A DNA stretch of 64,000 bases from Urechis unicinctus (taxonomy: Eukaryota > Annelida > Polychaeta > Xenopneusta > Urechidae): the NCBI GenBank assembly GCA_034190875.2, contig CM067354.1, positions 68,529,258-68,593,257 on the forward strand, read 5' to 3'. Position numbers and translations under genes: made by a program. Position 1 is the stretch's first letter, and each line of letters starts with the position of its first letter. This document shows positions 38,991 through 59,578 of this stretch, piece after piece. Under the pieces are notes generated by a model, which worked only from the letters and a program-made list of their open reading frames with translations, searched no databases and had not been told where the DNA came from.

Positions 38991-41449
38991 GTAACAGACT
39001 GAGACAGCAGTTCGCCTGTCACACATATGCGACTGCCTATAAATATGTTGATTCTGTGGTACATCGCTCAACAGGAGGAAATCTCTCACGAGGCTGCCGC
39101 TGCAGCCCATCAGACGTAGACTCACATCAAAAACAGGATCGCATTCACAAATGCAAACCCGTGTCTTCCTTTTCATGGAACCATATTAATAATGACAGCA
39201 AAAACAAGCAGTGTAAGGCGATGCTAAGGGCGTAATCCGCACTATGCAAGTTGTGGTATGCTTTTTTAACCCTACAGTGCTGAGCCTAGTTATACATTAT
39301 AGCAATTAAGCGATGACTAATCCTGTATTATGTGCATAGCGCTCATATCAGACAAATACCCAATGGGCCACAGACTCGGCGCAATCAACTGCAATAGCCA
39401 GCTCCACACAGCATCATGACGTAATGCAGCTGCTCAAGATGACATGGTACTCGACTATTTCATTTCGCTAATTCACATTCTCACAGGTCAAATGTAGACG
39501 TCGACGTTAACCAAAGTTAACGCAAGTGGGGAAACATTTCGGGATTGGAATCAAATCGTTGGAGGCGGAAGAACGGTGACCTATTGATGGGTGTTTTACA
39601 ACATGACTGCATATGGTAACACTCTAGTGGCTATAATTACACGTTGCCCTTGCGAAATGGTACCTAGTTAGCCATACACGGTATTGCGCGTTTCGCTTCA
39701 TGAGCGTTGATGATCAAAGAATACATCATGCGTGATTGATATGGGAAATGTTGTCGTCCACGACACCTGCCATCAGGACCCACATGGTGCGAAAATACAG
39801 GTCTGTGAAGAGCCAATACGAGTTATATTACCAAATGACGCACGTAGCAGCATATTCTGTTGCAGGCCTGGCTGGCTACAAGGCGCGTTGTCGACACGCT
39901 ACTCCGTTAATTGAACACAGAATGTGCGGCAGCTGCATTCGTTTAGACAGAGCGCAATTGAACCTTATCGAATGCCTTTCTCAGATCGCGACACATAAAG
40001 GATTAATATTAACCCAATTAAGTACACAATTGTAATGAATATTTTGTGCAAATAACGTTCAAAATCTCTCATCGGTATACGTTCAAGATCAATATTATTT
40101 ACGGTAATTAGGTAACCCTTTGTGAAGCGCGTTATGTTGGCGCATTTTAGTCCGTAAGACTGCCAACGCTTTCTATCAAATAGATGAAGTAGTAAGGCTG
40201 AGTAGGGTATACGCTCCGAGTGCATTATTGCTGATGAGTTTGCATGTGATCTGGTCGGAGGGGTTCAATGCTAGGTGTCTTAGCCAAGATCTTAATGCCT
40301 GCTTCTTAGTTCAGCACAATTTGTATTCATGTAAACGTTTGAGCACCAGGCAAAAATCGCTGATGAGGTAAAGTACGCGATGAGGGCCACCTGGGTGTGA
40401 GGGCCCTGCTCTCGGTGCATTACGATTGATTTTCCGGGAGGGGGCAGGATATTCATTATAAAAAAGATACAAGAATGTCAATTAAATGGAATCTATAATG
40501 ATTCGATAGGATGTGTATCGCTGCTTAAACAGGCTTAATGTATAATTCTGCTGCTGACTGGATGTGAAGTAACATCACGAAAAGGTTAACAAGTAGATAA
40601 CTTGTTTTGACCACTACACTATGCAGTGTACAATTCAGCACTGTTGCATCCATGCTGTCTGTATGTGTTAAGCTGCATGCAAACGTAAGGCGTTAACAGG
40701 AACAAGACCAAGGCTCGTAGCATAAATATCTAACAAAACACTTTCGTTCACTGACGTTCAAAGTATACACTACCGTATTGGCAGCGACAGAACGGGCACT
40801 TGTAGAGAATAAGCAACGTTGTAAGCGCTCTGTTTAGTGCAGCTCTCAACAAAAGTATGTTTTATGCCACTGCAAAACATTTTCGTAGGCAATGAAGACT
40901 TCTGTTTACATCGGTTGTTGATTGTATCTCATGCCGCTTCTTTGGAATGCTGGTCCAGTGGTTACTGTTGATGTATCTCTCAAAACAGCAATATAATTAT
41001 TCCAGTCGAGCTTGTGCTTGAGGTCTTCTGACCGCGGTCCTATGACCATTCAGCTCTAATGGCCCGTTACACCATTATGTCCACACACACTCTCTTTTAA
41101 ACGCAGAACACCAGGATCAATCACTGAATCGTTAGTGTCGGACCTTGAGGGGCTAATTTTGGAAACCAAAGATTGACCAACAATACCGACTATCTTTATG
41201 TGGTAATTAACTTCAAGTAGGTGTTGTGTAAAACTATCGAGCTTATAAAGTACTAGGATACCATTGCCAAGTCTACTGGTAAGCTGTGTTCACAGTGGCT
41301 CCACATTAGCGGTCTCTATCGGTAACGGACGCAACTACCGAGTGGATACCTCTGCCCAAGCGGCCCCTATCACCCACCAGACGCATGCTCCATCCGTAAG
41401 GTAACGGGTACGAGGGCCAGGCGTGCGGTGGGGCGAAGTTGCTGTAAAG
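38991..41449. other. Unassigned sequence upstream of the receptor cluster
   Basis: No recognisable gene or repeat copy. Scattered short ORFs only. Confidence 0.4.
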
Positions 41450-41905
41450 GATATGCTAGGCGCTTGCCTCAGATGTGTTATGTCGAGTAACCAAACCTGG
41501 TATGCGGAACATGATTGATCTTCCCATGCTGCCCACCAATACTGCCGCACAAGCGAAGTCTTCGCCAGGGAAAAAGTCATAAACAGCTAGAAGGTAGGGC
41601 AAGGGGCTAGATCCATTACAAAGCTAGGTGTCGATCATGTGTCTATCTACAGCAGCGCCCTGGTTATAAGGCTGCAGCGGAGACACGACCACGATTTATC
41701 CCTCGGTTCAACAGTTGCTGCGTGACAGACTGCTGTCGCATACCTGCAGCTATTCTGCAGCTAAACTTGTGATATGCTAGGCGCTTGACTCAGATGTGTT
41801 ATGTCGAGTAACCAAACCTGGTATGCGGAACATGATTGATCTTCCCATGGTAATGACTGCACAAGCGAAGTGCCAGGGAAAAAGTTATAAACAGAGGTAG
41901 GGCGA
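41450..41905 (+). repeat. Local tandem duplication, period 321 bp, in the 5' flank of receptor gene A
   Basis: 41450-41530 and 41771-41851 are nearly identical (GATATGCTAGGCGCTTG, then ATGTCGAGTAACCAAACCTG, GCGGAACATGATTGATCTTC). Both then continue through GCACAAGCGAAGT and CCAGGGAAAAAGT-ATAAACAG. A second local duplication (GAGATGTAAGCTAGAT ... GGGCCC) sits at 41904 and 42076, just before exon 1. Confidence 0.9.
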
Positions 41906-42171
41906 GATGTAAGCTAGATGATGATGTGCTTGAGGGCCCCATAAAGGCTGACGATTTATCCCTCGGTTCAACAGTTGCGGTATGACTGCTAGTGCCATCA
42001 CTATTCCAAGCCAGTGACAGCTATTCCCTGTGAAGATACCCGTCATCATGGATCTGACACCGTGGAGATGAGAGCCGAGATGTAAGCTAGATTGATGAGT
42101 GCTGTGAGGGCCCAATAAAGGCTCATCGTTAATGCTAGTGTTCACGCAAGCCAAGTGGCTAGAGTTCCATC

Positions 42172-49507
<7,336 letters not shown>

Positions 49508-49861
49508 GCACAAACGACCGATATCAGGAGGACTTTATGAGACAGGGGAGCACATCAGGTGGAAGAAACAGAATGGATTGAAATGCAAGGGGCCCAGTTA
49601 CGGGGGGTGTTTGTGGGATTGCATGTGAGGAAACATATTGAGGGTCTGAAATGTCTCGGTTTTAATCATGCATCTGTGTGTTTCGTGATTGCCTGTGCTA
49701 CTTAGAGATTTTTACGGTTTTGTTTCTTCATGTGTATGCTCGTTGCGTTAAATGTACAAACCTTTCCATTCATATAGCCATATATCAGTGTCATGTTATT
49801 TCATACACGACAGGTCGTTTATGCTGTATTGTGCAAATGTGTCATTTTGTAGCCACAGATG

Positions 49862-49878
49862 AATAAAGTTTAAATAAA
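49862..49878 (+). terminator. Candidate polyadenylation signals of gene A
   Basis: Two AATAAA hexamers (49862-49867 and 49873-49878), 355 bp after the stop codon, the first such pair in the 3' flank. Confidence 0.55.
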
Positions 49879-49994
49879 ACATGTAAATCTCGATATTTCC
49901 CCCCGCACATTGATATCTTAGTGCACCACGATCTATTTCAATTGTTGCACACATACATGCATACACACTTAAATGCAGGCATGCATGCATGCAT

Positions 49995-50850
49995 AAATAC
50001 ATACATACATACATACATACATACATACATACATACATACATACATACATACATACATACATACATACATACATACATACATACATACACATACACATAC
50101 ATACATACATACACATACATACATACATACATACATACATACATACATACATACATACATACATACATACATACATACATACATACATACATACATACAT
50201 ACGTACGCACGTACGTACTTACGAACGCACGCACGTGCGTAAATAAATTCATTCATACATACATGAATATATACATACATGCATCAACATTTATATCTAC
50301 ATACAAATGCATACTAGCATACATTCGTATATAAAAATACATGCAGACATGCAGACATGCAAATATGAATATATGCACGCACACATACATGCATACATAC
50401 ATTCATTCATATTCAGGCATGCATTCATGCTTGCATACTTTGATACTTACATACACACATATGATAAACATATATACATTCATGCATACACACATATATA
50501 CATACATGCATATATGCATAGAAGAGTACATACATTCATACATGCACACATACAAACATACATACATACATACATACATACATACATACATACATACATA
50601 CATACATACATACATACATACATACATACATACATACATACATACATACATACATACATACATACATACATACATACATACATACATACATACATACATA
50701 CATACATACATACATACATACATACATACATACATACATACATACATACATACATACATACATACATACATACATACATACATACATACATACGTACGTA
50801 CGTACGTACGTATACAACATACATGCATACATACATACATACATACATTC
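49995..50850. repeat. (ATAC)n tetranucleotide microsatellite, two long blocks
   Basis: Nearly pure ATAC repeats at about 49997-50205 and 50555-50792. Between them lies a decayed middle (50206-50554) still rich in ATAC/ATGC. Both pure blocks end in a run of TACG units. The long ORFs on both strands are artefacts. Confidence 0.97.
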
Positions 50851-50859
50851 ATTTATCAT

Positions 50860-52640
50860 TGACTGAATAGTGTCTGGGGTAATGATAACCAGCTTTATTC
50901 TCACATCATGGGCTGAGTGGCGTACGGGATCCGTGATTGCCATACCTGCATGATAAAACTGTTAGTATCCTTGGTCAATTTTTGTATAAAATATATAGTA
51001 ATGCAAACATCGATCATTGAGTCTTGCTAAGAGCATTGATTAACACAGTTATCCAAGCGTCATCAGTTGAGAGATGGACGGGATCAATGGTTAATACCAA
51101 AAAAGCATACATTATCTGCTGCTCAGTGCCCGTAATGTAAGATTAACTCACTTTACCAAATATCATTAGTTCAGCGGTTGTGTAGGTGACCATTATTACT
51201 TACGTGGTATCTATCTAATCGAATAGTATGAAAGAGTTTATATGGTTGTATAACATTGTGGGCGGTGAATCGGATTAATTGAAGCAATTACTTTGAATAT
51301 ATGTGCAGCAATAACAGCGTCATAAGCCATATTGCAGACATTCATATAAATGGCTAATACCAGGATTTATTTCACACAGTACTGTTTCTGAGCATATCGC
51401 CTGCCAGCATGAAGGAAATTCACCTACAAGAATCGCAGAAAGTCAGAAGCTTACATACGTATTCCTGTCCCTTTATGTATCATTCAAACAATTCGAAATA
51501 TGAAGGGTACTACATTTCGCAACATTTGTGCATCTACAGTTTTCAATAACGCATAAATTTGCGCCATTGCTTACTGTTTCTTAAGTCATAGAAAATAATC
51601 ATCGGCTTTCAGAGATTTGCCAAATGAACATGGCAGTGAATATGCGTACTGAAAACGCTGCTAATGATGTAGCATATTAGCTTTGGTGGAGATTTATGAT
51701 TGGTTAAAAAAGCTCTTGACAATCGTAATTACCTGAGTTTTCTCTAACTGCCATCTGCAACAACTACGGCAGTATCACTTATCACAGGATTGGTAAGTAC
51801 ATGCTTGGTTCTACAATATCATTCAATTCGAATAATCTAAACCTTGAGGTCCCAGATTGTATTTTTCCTGATCACGCAATATACATGCTAGAAACCCAGA
51901 CGATATGTCATGCATCTCAAGCCCAGAGTGTAGCGTTTGTGGCGCATTTCACACTCAAATATGTCGATTATCTTACATATTCTCTCCCCCAGCCAGCTCC
52001 ATATTGAGGCGGACATTTAAACAGTCTGAGAGTGGGGCTTAACTTGCATCAGGTGGTGCTCCAATTGGTAAGGTAAAACAAGGTGGGTGTTTATTATGGC
52101 ACATTTGATGTTGGCTTTGAATGTTTGTCTGGTAACTGAGGAGGTCTATGTTCCTCTAAACACAGCTAGTTGTATCACCGCTCGATGGAAGTTGTAGACC
52201 ATAACGTATATAAGCGTATGAAACAGCACGCCTTAGCCTTGAACCCATCAGCATCTTCAATCATTATTTGGCAGGGTTCTTCAAGTAGGTGCTAGCACTA
52301 TGCTTTGCGAGCTAATAAAACACACGGGCACTATAATCGCAGCTGCTCACAAGACGTGTTCATAATGACTCCCCTCGGGCAGTCCCGATCTGTAAAACAC
52401 ACAACAACAGGAAAAATACCTGCACACGGTCCCTACTCCCAGGTATATAATCTCTTCAATGTGCGGAATGTACAAGGGGTCAGAAGATTGAGAAATAGTG
52501 GTACTTGCCTGAGAGGTGTGATTTAAAATAGCCCCACCTGATATGCATGGTGAGGTATATCTTAAATCACAGCTGTCGGCAAACACCATAGGCAGGATCA
52601 TGCAAAGAGCTCTAAGTTGCCAGTAGCATTAGGATGTCGG
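50860..52640. other. Intergenic sequence between receptor genes A and B
   Basis: No exon or repeat recognised. 52350-52600 holds overlapping ORFs on both strands without domains. Confidence 0.45.
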
Positions 52641-52649
52641 GCCTAAATT

Positions 52650-52993
52650 ATCGCCAGCCTCATGGACGTGGTACCCTGGCTATAGGCCGGCTGCGGAATC
52701 GTACTCGTGATTTATCCCTTCAACAGCTGTTGCTCGCCAGACCGCTCTCCAACCTCTGACACGTTCCATTGCACAGCATCAGCTTAAAACAAGAAAAGGA
52801 TTGATGAAATCAAATGGCTAATGTTTGTGTATTGATAACAATTAATTAGGGTTTACGCCAGGAAGATGAAAGCGAAAGTATAAGCGATGGTGGGATGAGA
52901 GCAACTTGTGAAGCTGGATGATCTGATACGGTATGCTAGTGTCACCACGTACAGACCAGGTGACAGCTATTACCTGTGAAGATACCCGTCATC
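52650..52993 (+). repeat. 5' flank of gene B, paralogous to the 5' flank of gene A
   Basis: Matches 41640-42060: CCTGGCTATAGGC-GGCTGC against CCTGGTTATAAGGCTGC, GATTTATCCC-TTCAACAG-TGTTGC, and GTGACAGCTATT-CCTGTGAA followed by GATACCCGTCATCATG. In gene B the last block runs directly into the start codon. In gene A it stops about 120 bp before the used start. This region likely holds the promoter and 5' UTR of both. Confidence 0.75.
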
Positions 52994-55900
52994 ATGATCA
53001 TCCTCCTCTGGCTACTGGTCATCGTTAATTGTTACGCATTAGAGAGTTCCACCCAAAGGTGAGTGATATGATATCACTACTTGCCTGTTATCGAGTTAAA
53101 TGCATTTGTGGGCACTTCAAGTATTATATAAGCTACGATTATCCAACCGTTTCGTGATCGTGATACGTTTTTATGTAGTTGTAGCGTTGTCGGAATGAAG
53201 TCATCGCAGAAAACAAGTATCGTTCATTCAATGTGATTTATACTGGTACTCTCTAGTTAGTTTCTCTCTTGCCATGTTCACATCGTATCAGTAATATCGG
53301 CGCAGTATTGACATTTAAAAACAATGCCAAGTGCTGTATGCTTACTTTTTCGACGTTTGGCAGTGTGGCCTTTGACAAGTCGCCGAATTTATATTTCATC
53401 AATTATTTATTGTTTGCCATTAAAAAAGGAGTAGTAGACTATACGTGTATCTTATTCAGGAAACCAAACGAAACTCAACGTGAATTGTACTTGTAAACAG
53501 CAGCACATGCAATTTGGGGAGATTTACCTAGCTAACTCGAATGCATCTAACTCAAAGCATCCTACAGTGGATGGGTGCAAACGTACGCACGTATGACGTC
53601 ATCCGACCAGATAGTCAATCATGTTCGTGCAGTAAGTGGAACACTCAAGGCTAATGATGCCAGGTGTTTCAGTACACCTTAACTTATATTCAGAGAGTCG
53701 AAGCGGGAATGTTGTTGTTATGGTAACGTATTCTATTATGTCTTTTGTGTCCAATTCGGGAACTGAACTAAGACAGTTGATTCTGACTTTTATCCTATTT
53801 CTTTTTCGTGAAAACTAATTAGCATTTGGGCCTTATGATCATTTACATTTCATCAGAATGAAAGCTGAATGACTTGCCAATCATTTTAATTAAATCAGGA
53901 ATTTAGCTGAATCAAGTACTGGTCATTCCGATTTAACCAGAAATGAACGGCGCGTCGATTATTCCGATCATTGTAGGTATCCAACCGGCGATCCATTAAC
54001 ATCGGGTATATACTGCCTCCACACATCACTACGTTCTGTCCTTACTGAATAACGCGAAGCAAGGAGGCGATAAGAGTCATCATGTTTCTGATCAATGAGA
54101 TACTTTATTTGGGCAGCAGGGTACATCATACCACTTGATTAGGTATCATCTTATATATGCGGCCCCAATTGAGTTCAGTTAGCCATTTAAAGTCGGGCGC
54201 AGTTGGTGGGCCCAACCGAGTTGGCCTGCGCTCGAAACCTGCGCACCCAAGCACCTTTACGCACTGACGCCGCTTTGATTACACATGATATCCCCTAATT
54301 GATTCGATATGCTAACATTATCACACTCGAACACCATCACCTGAATCACGATTTGCTAAAATATATGTATTATTTCAGCGTTGGTGGAGATGAGATTTGG
54401 CAAGAAGATGAAAGTCACATGGCAATTTCGGATGAGAGCCGCCTTATAAAAATGCTACAGACACGCTATAAGTACTCCAGCAAGCTAGCGAGACCTGTCG
54501 TCGACTCGTCAAAGCCCGTTTCCGTAAAGTTCGGCCTCTCCCTGCAGAAGATTCTCGATTTTGACGAAAGACACCAAGTACTTACCACTTTCGTTTGGAA
54601 GGAACACGTAAGTAATTGACTCGATGGTAGCTAGGCCACACTAGATGTACGGAAGTAAGAGGGAGTGACTGATGCTAGGGTAGCTAGGCCACAATAGATG
54701 TACGGATGTAAAGGCAGTAATGCTAAGGTAGCTAGACCACACTATGTGTACGGGCGGGAGAGGGAGTGACTGATGCTAGGGTAGCTAGACCACACTATGT
54801 GTACGGAAGTAAGAGGGAGTGACTGGTGCTAAGGTAGCTAGGCCACAATAGATGTACGGATGTAAAGGCAATAATGCTAAGGTAGCTAGACCACACTATG
54901 TGTACGGGCGGGAGAGGGAGTGACTGATGCTAGGGTAGTTAGACCACACTATGTGTACGGGCGGGAGAGGGAGTGACTGATGCTAGGGTAGCTAGGTCAC
55001 ACTAGGGAGTAATTTATGCTAGGGTAGGTAGGCCACATGCGATGAACGGAAGTGATAGCTAGTTATTGACGGTAGGGTAGCTAGGCTACACTAGGTGTAC
55101 GGAAGTGGGAGGGAGTGATTTTTGCTAGGGTAGGTAGGCCACATGCGATGAACGGAAATATGAAAATGATTACAATAAGACTCGTTGATTTAAAAGCTAG
55201 TATAATACCTGTAAACGCTGGGTTATGCTCGGTTGTCACACTTTGATTTGTATGTTTTGGTAGATTTGGGTGGATGAGGTTCTACACTGGGACCCCGCCC
55301 AGTTTGGAGGCATCACCACGGTTAGCTTACCCTCAAGTGATGTCTGGACCCCCAACATCTACCTCTATAACAAGTAATAAAATCTATATCAATGCTATCT
55401 TTGTTTCACTTTCATGCCATAGACCTATGGATAATTCGACATTTTTTGTGAGGGAACAATAAATTGTCTCAACCCCCCCTCCTCACTCCCCGTCAGACGG
55501 TTGATTATGTGAGGTGAACGGTGTTGTTATATCTCGGTCAATCATCAATTTTGCTTCATATATCAGTTTTCAGGATGCCAGTCGAACGGAGAACGAAGAG
55601 ATGGTTGTTTTGACGCATACAGGTAGATCTCAGTGGGTGCTGCCCGCCGTCATACAGAGCTCGTGTGACGTCGACCCCACCAACTTCCCTTATGACGAGC
55701 AGGAATGTGGCATGAAATTTGGCTTCTGGGTTTACAGCTCACTTCAAGCTGATATAGTGAGAGCAATGTTTGCTTGGCTAATGCTATATTGATAAAGACA
55801 ACAATAGCTAGGTAAATTAAGCTTTGTTATTCATACATTATAACATGCTTGCGAATCGAATTGTGGAGCGTAGTTGCGTTCCGATGTGACAGACTGTGAA

Positions 55901-57527
55901 TACGTGGTGCTGTAGGACTTTACTCGAGGATTGAAGCAGATGGATCTCAGTGAGTACAAACCTAATGTCGAGTGGGTTATCCGGAACAACACAGCCCAAC
56001 GCAATGACATCATGTACGAATGCTGTGGCAATGCTACCTACCAGTAAGTACATATGTCCAATGCAGGATATTGAAGGGTGCATTATTCGTTTATGGGGAT
56101 GGGATCCCAAGTATCACTTGATAATGATATTTTTAAATATATAGTTTAAGCGAAGAACGATAATTGTTTTATTTGTTAAAATCGACCTTAATTTGCATAA
56201 GTCATGTCCACCTAACATACAATTTCTCAGAATCTTCATATCATATGAATCTTCACACACACACATAGCTGACATTAAATTGCGCGTACCATTACATGCG
56301 CAAAACAATACTTGACTCAAGTGTTATGGCTTGTATTTATTAGGGACCTAACTTTCAATCTCAAGTTGGGTAGACTATCTGGGTTCTATACGAAGGTTAT
56401 ATTGCTGCCGACTTTGCTGTTGTCGCTCATGGTGCTGGCTCTATTCTGGATTCCTCCACAGAGACCTGATAGGATAAGTCTAGGTCAGTAGCAGTATTTT
56501 ATGTCTTGATGTGAACCCCCGTAAACATCTAGACATACTACCAGCTTCTGTGAACCACACCTACAGCTCAAGCAAAATGTTCTGATAATTTTGTCAATTC
56601 GGTTTTGTCTGATCCGGTTCGTCCATGTAATATTCGCTGCTCTATTGATATTCAGCGATAGTTTGATAATAGCATTGGTTCATTATTAATTGAATCATGA
56701 ACGATCCAAATTTAAGTCCAGTTTTTGTTCAACTGCACATAAAACGTTAGGTGTTGATACCGGGGTAGTAATGTTATATGCACTTGCAACTTTCTATAAG
56801 AAATAGTGAGTGATGGTTATAATGTGCCCATCCCATGATGTGTTCACCAGGAATGAGCCTCTTCACCAACTTCTTGCTATTGTTACTACTTGTAGTAGAG
56901 AATATTCCTCCTTCGTCGCGCTCCAAATTAGGTATTGATTTCGCAATGATTTTAAGCACATGTATAATTGGTCTGTGGGTCACCTTCAGTTGAAGGTCAA
57001 AAATGTCGTACATGTTTTAGTCATATGTGGTTGCTATAGCTACATTCTGCTGCTGCAACATCGTGGGGACTTGTTGTGCTATGGTCTTCTCCATCATCAT
57101 GGTCAACATCGCATCACTTAATGCGACCAGTATGCCAGGCTGTATCAAAGCCGTGAGATACTATAGATACTATTGGTAGAATGCCAAATCTGTTTCACTT
57201 GAGCGCATTAACGCTTCCATGTAGTTATTGGCTATTACTCAAGTGTTTGTTTTTCAGGTAATCTACAGCCCCCTCGTACGCTGGTTGTGTGTATGCCCCG
57301 CTAAGTATTCTTATGACCTCAAAAACAGACGGTTTCCCGCTACATCTTCCGGCCCTGAAAACGCGCACCAGTCCGGCTTATCACGGGATACCTCTACCAA
57401 CGCCAATGACTGGATTATGTTGACCTCATCTCTCGACCGGATGTGCTTTCTCATATATATTGTGTTTTTTCTTTTCTCATTTGTATTTGTATTCCCAATT
57501 CCTGGAGTCATTTATCAGTCGGGCTAA
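52994..57527 (+). CDS. Cys-loop ligand-gated ion channel subunit, nicotinic-type, gene B
   Basis: Tandem paralogue of gene A, same strand. Nine exons: 52994-53058, 54379-54607, 55264-55373, 55567-55756, 55916-56043, 56344-56483, 56851-56931, 57040-57152, 57258-57527. The first eight are equal in length to those of gene A and all phases match; the product is 441 residues and intact. The last exon is 30 bases shorter, within the M3-M4 loop. It has a signal peptide (MIILLWLLVIVNCYA), Cys-loop C168-C182, aromatic-box residues W100, Y133, W189, Y232 and Y240, and vicinal C234-C235. M2 again has PDR, T293 at 9' and glutamate at 20'. Loop A reads VWTPN where gene A and most relatives have WxPD. N222 and N237 are in N-glycosylation sequons. 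Alpha-type subunit, able in principle to form homomers or co-assemble with A; the ligand is unknown. Confidence 0.92.
54618..55150 (+). repeat. Minisatellite of about 57 bp, intron 2 of gene B
   Basis: Roughly nine units of the form GACTGATGCTAGGGTAGCTA, then GGCCACACTA, then GTGTACGG and AGAGGGAGT. They are more regular than the homologous array in gene A intron 2. Confidence 0.9.
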
Positions 57528-57746
57528 GTTCAAAATAACGATATGCACAGGAATGCCTGAGCCTGGGGAGCGCAACGAGCGGAGGAGTGAGAGGTACAAA
57601 CCTGTTGGCGGGACATAAAGGGTTACATACGATGTGGAATGATTTCATGTTTGTCATGTTATGTTTCATTGCATCATAGGATCTCCCTGCAATGGGTTAG
57701 TAAGGTTGTAACAGCTTCCCAAGTGAAAATCAGACGGCCATCGTTT

Positions 57747-57752
57747 AATAAA
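57747..57752 (+). terminator. Candidate polyadenylation signal of gene B
   Basis: AATAAA 220 bp after the stop codon at 57525-57527. Confidence 0.5.
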
Positions 57753-57759
57753 TCCATGC

Positions 57760-58744
57760 GGTATGTGTGCTATGAATACCTCGCGTACTGAGTGTGTGTG
57801 AGATAGATATCAATTATGTACAACAGTCTAGATACAAAGTGCAGTTTGTACATTGATATATCCGTTCGAACGTAGAAGTCAGACTACGGGTGATCACATT
57901 AAAAATGCCTGAAGAATCCATCAAGAAATATCTGTGGACAGAAAAGGGGCTATTTGTATGTGCGAAACGTTCTGAACGGATATTAAAATACGTGAAGAGC
58001 AGGCGAACCGCTTTTACATCGTAGCAGTATACAAAGTATTGGGGGGGGGGGGGGGGGTTTCTTTAGTGCCGATTTGGTGTGAATGGTGGCAATCTGATAT
58101 GAGTATCAGACACTTTGGTAACCACGTATATTTCTTAGTTTTGTCAAATTAGTAGAATCCCACTTATTGCGTCCAACTTATTTCGTTAGCTTGGAATAAC
58201 AAACCATGTATCTTAAGGATCTCTCCTACTACTGCTTAGCACACGGCGGGGGGTGCGGGATATCATGAAGAACAATTATTTCAGAGCTCTTGTGGAATAT
58301 ATATGGCTTTGATACCATGACATTTTTAAGAGATTTTAGAAATGATCGGCTATCACGAGAAAATCATACATCTATTTTTTTTACAAATTGTCTGGGAAAT
58401 ATATTCAATGCAATAACCGCCCCCAAATCATTTCCATGTCACTACTTAATCTAGGGAGGTGCATTAAAATAATCTTGGATGGCGATACTGCTGGTAGAGC
58501 TCCTGGGTATGGTAGTATGGTGGCAACAAATCGTAACCAGATTGAGCAAGAATCGTACAATGATGCATTTATATGTAAGTGAACACCTCTGTGAAACATG
58601 TACTATCATTGTAGTCAAATAAGGTCGATTAAGTATTCGCTGAATATGAAAATCCCCTCTCTTCTTTTGTGGAAAGCGATACAATGAGGCATCCGTGTTA
58701 TACCGTGCATATATGCGGAATAAGAGTTATTTAATACTGAGCTG
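57760..58744. other. Intergenic sequence downstream of gene B
   Basis: No gene recognised. Contains a run of about 17 G at 58041-58057. The ORF pair at 58388-58582 and 58405-58599 is the two strands of the same stretch, without a domain. Confidence 0.45.
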
Positions 58745-59056
58745 ATATAACGGTACAAAGTGTGACGTCACATTGCTGATAACGGACATAAGTGGCTACT
58801 TAACACATTTTTGCTGTAGCATTCTAGTCTGGGATCCACTATCTCGGTTGCTATGAATCGGTTGAATGTCAAATATACATGGTGGTTTCACTGGGGTACA
58901 AGCATATGTAAGCAGCTAGAAACAATTTTAAGAACAAAATGCAAGGCGTCAAATTCCTATAACAATGCTATAGGGACCTCATGTCTTGGAGCCAGTCTGA
59001 CTTGTTTCGCACATATTTTGCCCGCGCAGCGTGAGATTATGACGACTTCCCTCTGA
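58745..59056 (+). repeat. Interspersed repeat family C, copy 1
   Basis: Matches 63766-64000: TATCTCGGTTGCTATGAATC against ATATCTCGGTGACTATGAAT, CAGCTAGAAACAATTT, ACAAAATGCAAGGCGTCAAA, and CGCACATATTTTG against CGCACCTTTTTGTG. About 80% identical, same orientation, 5 kb apart. No coding potential; probably a short transposon. Confidence 0.75.
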
Positions 59057-59177
59057 AGTCCCATTCGTTATGCTTCTTGTGACTAGAAGTCGCAGCTGAG
59101 TTATTGGTCAGGTCATTTGATGCTTGGATAAATTATCAGTTGTTGTTGGCGACGCCGTTGGACACCACCAGCAAAGA

Positions 59178-59438
59178 CTAATAAAAATGCTCCGGAGTAT
59201 AAGTTAATACCTCGTTCACACACTCATAAAGCTCCTTATCCCTTATCACACGAATATGTACTTTACCCCAAACGTAGAGCGCGGTAAGCAATATCCACGT
59301 TAACACTGTCATAAAGACAGTAGCCAGTGATTCGGTGCGCGTAGCTTTATGTCTATAGCTCTTGAAAGGTGGGGCTGCGGTTGGCGGCCCACTGGCCAGG
59401 TCCGTCAAGTCAACGTTCCCTGTCACTGTTTGTTGTGC
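59178..59438 (-). CDS. Possible exon of an unrecognised membrane protein
   Basis: Minus-strand open frame of about 87 codons. It begins after a TCCCAG acceptor (exon from 59438), has no ATG in its first part and ends at a TAG (59180-59178). A GT that could serve as donor lies at 59210. It contains TATVFMTVLTWILLTALYVW-like sequence (a single clear transmembrane span near the middle), preceded by a proline-rich and basic segment and followed by a charged tail (VIRDKELYECVNE). The composition looks protein-like, but I recognise no family and see no partner exon. It could also be chance. Confidence 0.3.
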   Translation of the reverse strand, partial: AQQTVTGNVDLTDLASGPPTAAPPFKSYRHKATRTESLATVFMTVLTWILLTALYVWGKVHIRVIRDKELYECVNEVLTYTPEHFY

Positions 59439-59578
59439 CTGGGAATCTCAATACAAACTATCGCCTATTCTTAAATGGAATTTGAAATACATCCTTTTGG
59501 ACGGATTCAAGCTGTTAAACAAGTCACTGGATAGTTTGAAGGCGCACAACGCAGCACACATTGGATATAAACAAAACC

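Noticed and set aside
49796-50943. ORFs up to 187 codons with HTYI or MYVC repeats
   Set aside because: They are translations of the (ATAC)n arrays on both strands.
51680-51710. Segment resembling the start of receptor exon 2 (TTAGCTTTGGTGGAGATT)
   Set aside because: Similarity ends after about 15 bases and no reading frame continues, so it is not a third exon copy.
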